A DNA stretch of 64,000 nt from Undaria pinnatifida (taxonomy: Eukaryota > Sar > Phaeophyceae > Laminariales > Alariaceae), in assembly GCA_012845835.1 (NCBI GenBank), contig JABAKD010000012.1:5361344-5425343 (forward strand), read 5' to 3'. A program made the position numbers and the translations under genes. Position 1 is the stretch's first letter, and every line of letters begins with the position of its first letter. Shown here piece after piece: positions 62,613-64,000 of the stretch. The notes below the pieces were generated by a model. That model searched no databases and was not told the origin of the DNA. It worked only from the letters and a program-made list of their open reading frames with translations.

Positions 62613-62928
62613 GCCCACCTTTTTTTTGGCGATAAATTGCTTGGAAGTAGTGATGTGGGATACTTTTTGCAGTAGTAGTAGTAGTAGTAGCAAGAGAGTT
62701 GACTTAGCGAGTGTTATTATTGTTGGCGGTTGTCCGAAACGAAACATAAACCAGACGCACCATCTATATAATGGCCACCTTTTTTTTTGGCGATAAATTG
62801 CTTGGAAGTAGTGATGTGGGATACTTTTTGCAGTAGTAGTAGCAAAAGGGTTGACTTAGCGAGTGTTATTATTGTTGGCGGTTGTTCGAAACGAAACATA
62901 TACCAGACGCGCACCATCTATATAATGG
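62613..62928 (+). repeat. 160-bp tandem duplication with (GTA)n
   Basis: ttggcgataaattgcttgga, gtagtgatgtgggatacttt, (agt)n, gttgacttagcgagtgttat and catctatataatgg occur twice. The trinucleotide run is longer in the first unit. Confidence 0.85.
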
Positions 62929-63202
62929 GGAGATTTCGACTGGCTGCACAACCTCCTCCGCGATTTTCTTAAGCGTACCATTACATTTATTAAATAATGA
63001 TACATAAAAGTATATTCGCAGTTGTTTGGTTCGTTGGGTTCAATGGTTTTTACGCTTTTTTTGCTTTTTTTCGTTGTCTGGATTTCGATTGTTTCACCAT
63101 ATGGCATGTTGTTTGCTAGTAGTGCGCCACTCTCCCCCTATCCACATCCCGGAGGCCGGGGAACCTTGTATTTTTTACGGCTGGCACTATTAACCGGAGT
63201 CG

Positions 63203-63445
63203 TTCTGCGGTAGCCCCCCCAACTTTTCTTTAACGAAATCGCCGGTGTTGAAACCAGCTCCCAGCCGTATCTCCTGAAAGACGGTGCCCCTTGCCCCCCG
63301 ACGTCGTCATCGTTCGACCTTCCTTTGCAAACAAGAAAATAGGTCATGATTTTATTTTTCACAGCATCCATCCTTCCTCGTGTCGAGCAGCCATGAAACG
63401 TTCGTTGTGGAATATCGCTGGTTTTGGGGGGGGGCTATCGTAGAA
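63203..63445 (-). mobile_element. Family D MITE, full copy 3
   Basis: 243 bp, ttctgcggtagcccccccaa.. and ..gggggctatcgtagaa ends; interior closely matches 41329-41576 (cctcgtgtcgagcagccatg, aacgttcgttgtgg). Confidence 0.8.
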
Positions 63446-63654
63446 TCAGCCACCGGTGATGCTGCACATCATCGTGGGAGGGAACATAAAATAGTAGTAG
63501 AACACAGTTTGTGTGCATTCGATTCAACGGCAGTACAACCGACGACAGAAGACGGAGTCAAGGACACTGTCCCAGCTCGGTCGTTCTTTGATGCCTCCGA
63601 CTGGACAACACTTCTTACTACACAGAAATCGACTGAAAATACCAGTTTTTTTTA

Positions 63655-63815
63655 ACGGGTCGTGACCCGACCCGCGACTGCTTCTCACCACATGGTTAAG
63701 GAAGTTTTCAACCTCGCGGGTCACGTCGGGCCGGGTTGGGTGAACCAGGAGGTATTCCAATCTCAGGAATGAGGTCGGATCACCCTGACTCGACGCGACC
63801 CGACCCGGCCTTCTA
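63655..63815 (+). repeat. GGGTC pentamer island (worn)
   Basis: cgggtcgtgacccgacccgc, cgcgggtcacgtcgggccgg and cgacccgacccggcc. Nothing further is recognised between here and the window end. Confidence 0.65.
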
Positions 63816-64000
63816 GAGTCGTTCACTGATTTTCGCGTGGTAATTGAGTCGACAAATAAATGCTTTCGCTCATATAACGCTGCTAGCTAGGATAACGGAC
63901 TTCGAAGGTGGTCCCTTCGTCGCCATCGCTGGGCGCTCCACTCCATGGAGCGCTGCGCTGTTTCTCGCGTGGTGAGTCGCCAACAATGCGGAGCCGGGGG

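Overview
The window is nuclear DNA of a photosynthetic stramenopile (ochrophyte), most likely a brown alga or close relative. The best evidence is a plastid-type glyceraldehyde-3-phosphate dehydrogenase gene on the minus strand (three exons between 16285 and 23082). Its product starts with a signal peptide ending in an ASA-F type cleavage motif, the hallmark of protein import into secondary plastids of this lineage. Introns are long (1.4 and 4.3 kb), exons are rich in G/C at third codon positions, and the rest is crowded with small mobile elements, microsatellites and homopolymer tracts. There are no operons, CRISPR arrays or rRNA genes, and no intact tRNA gene was found.

Only two cellular genes can be supported well. 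The first is the GAPDH gene. The second is a two-exon gene on the plus strand (52652-52781 joined to 59499-59740) for a 123-residue protein with two membrane segments of the SPEC3/Stum type; its 6.7-kb intron holds a 1.3-kb CCTATT/ATCGAT repeat field, two opposed arrays of a 12-bp minisatellite and several hairpins. A third large coding object, 44753-50924 on the minus strand, is a decayed non-LTR retrotransposon. It carries two tandem RING-like zinc-finger modules, a further zinc finger, a reverse transcriptase with a YLDD core, a Cys/His finger and a restriction-like endonuclease domain. One in-frame TGA and several single-base frame breaks interrupt it.

Layout: 1-16260 is a gene-free landscape of nested small elements. 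These include a family-A MITE split by a tandem array of a tRNA-derived SINE at 7771-9124, and a pair of Stowaway-like MITEs at 11444 and 13054. 16285-23082 is GAPDH. 23802-28900 is C/G-rich duplicated sequence, including a large inverted duplication related to 6317-7727. 28900-44500 is more MITEs, hairpin elements with tRNA-like arms, GGGTC pentamer islands and a 10-bp microsatellite. 44753-50924 is the retrotransposon, 52652-59740 the SPEC3/Stum-like gene, and the remainder again repeats.

Repeat family letters (A, C, D, E, F, G, H) are my own labels, assigned from sequence similarity seen inside this window only. GAPDH would work in the plastid Calvin cycle and the SPEC3/Stum-like protein in a membrane; nothing suggests that they act together. 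The items most likely to be undescribed are the zinc-finger architecture of the retroelement, the family-F repeat whose hairpins are kept while their sequence changes, the hairpin elements with tRNA-like arms, and the SPEC3/Stum gene with its satellite-filled intron.
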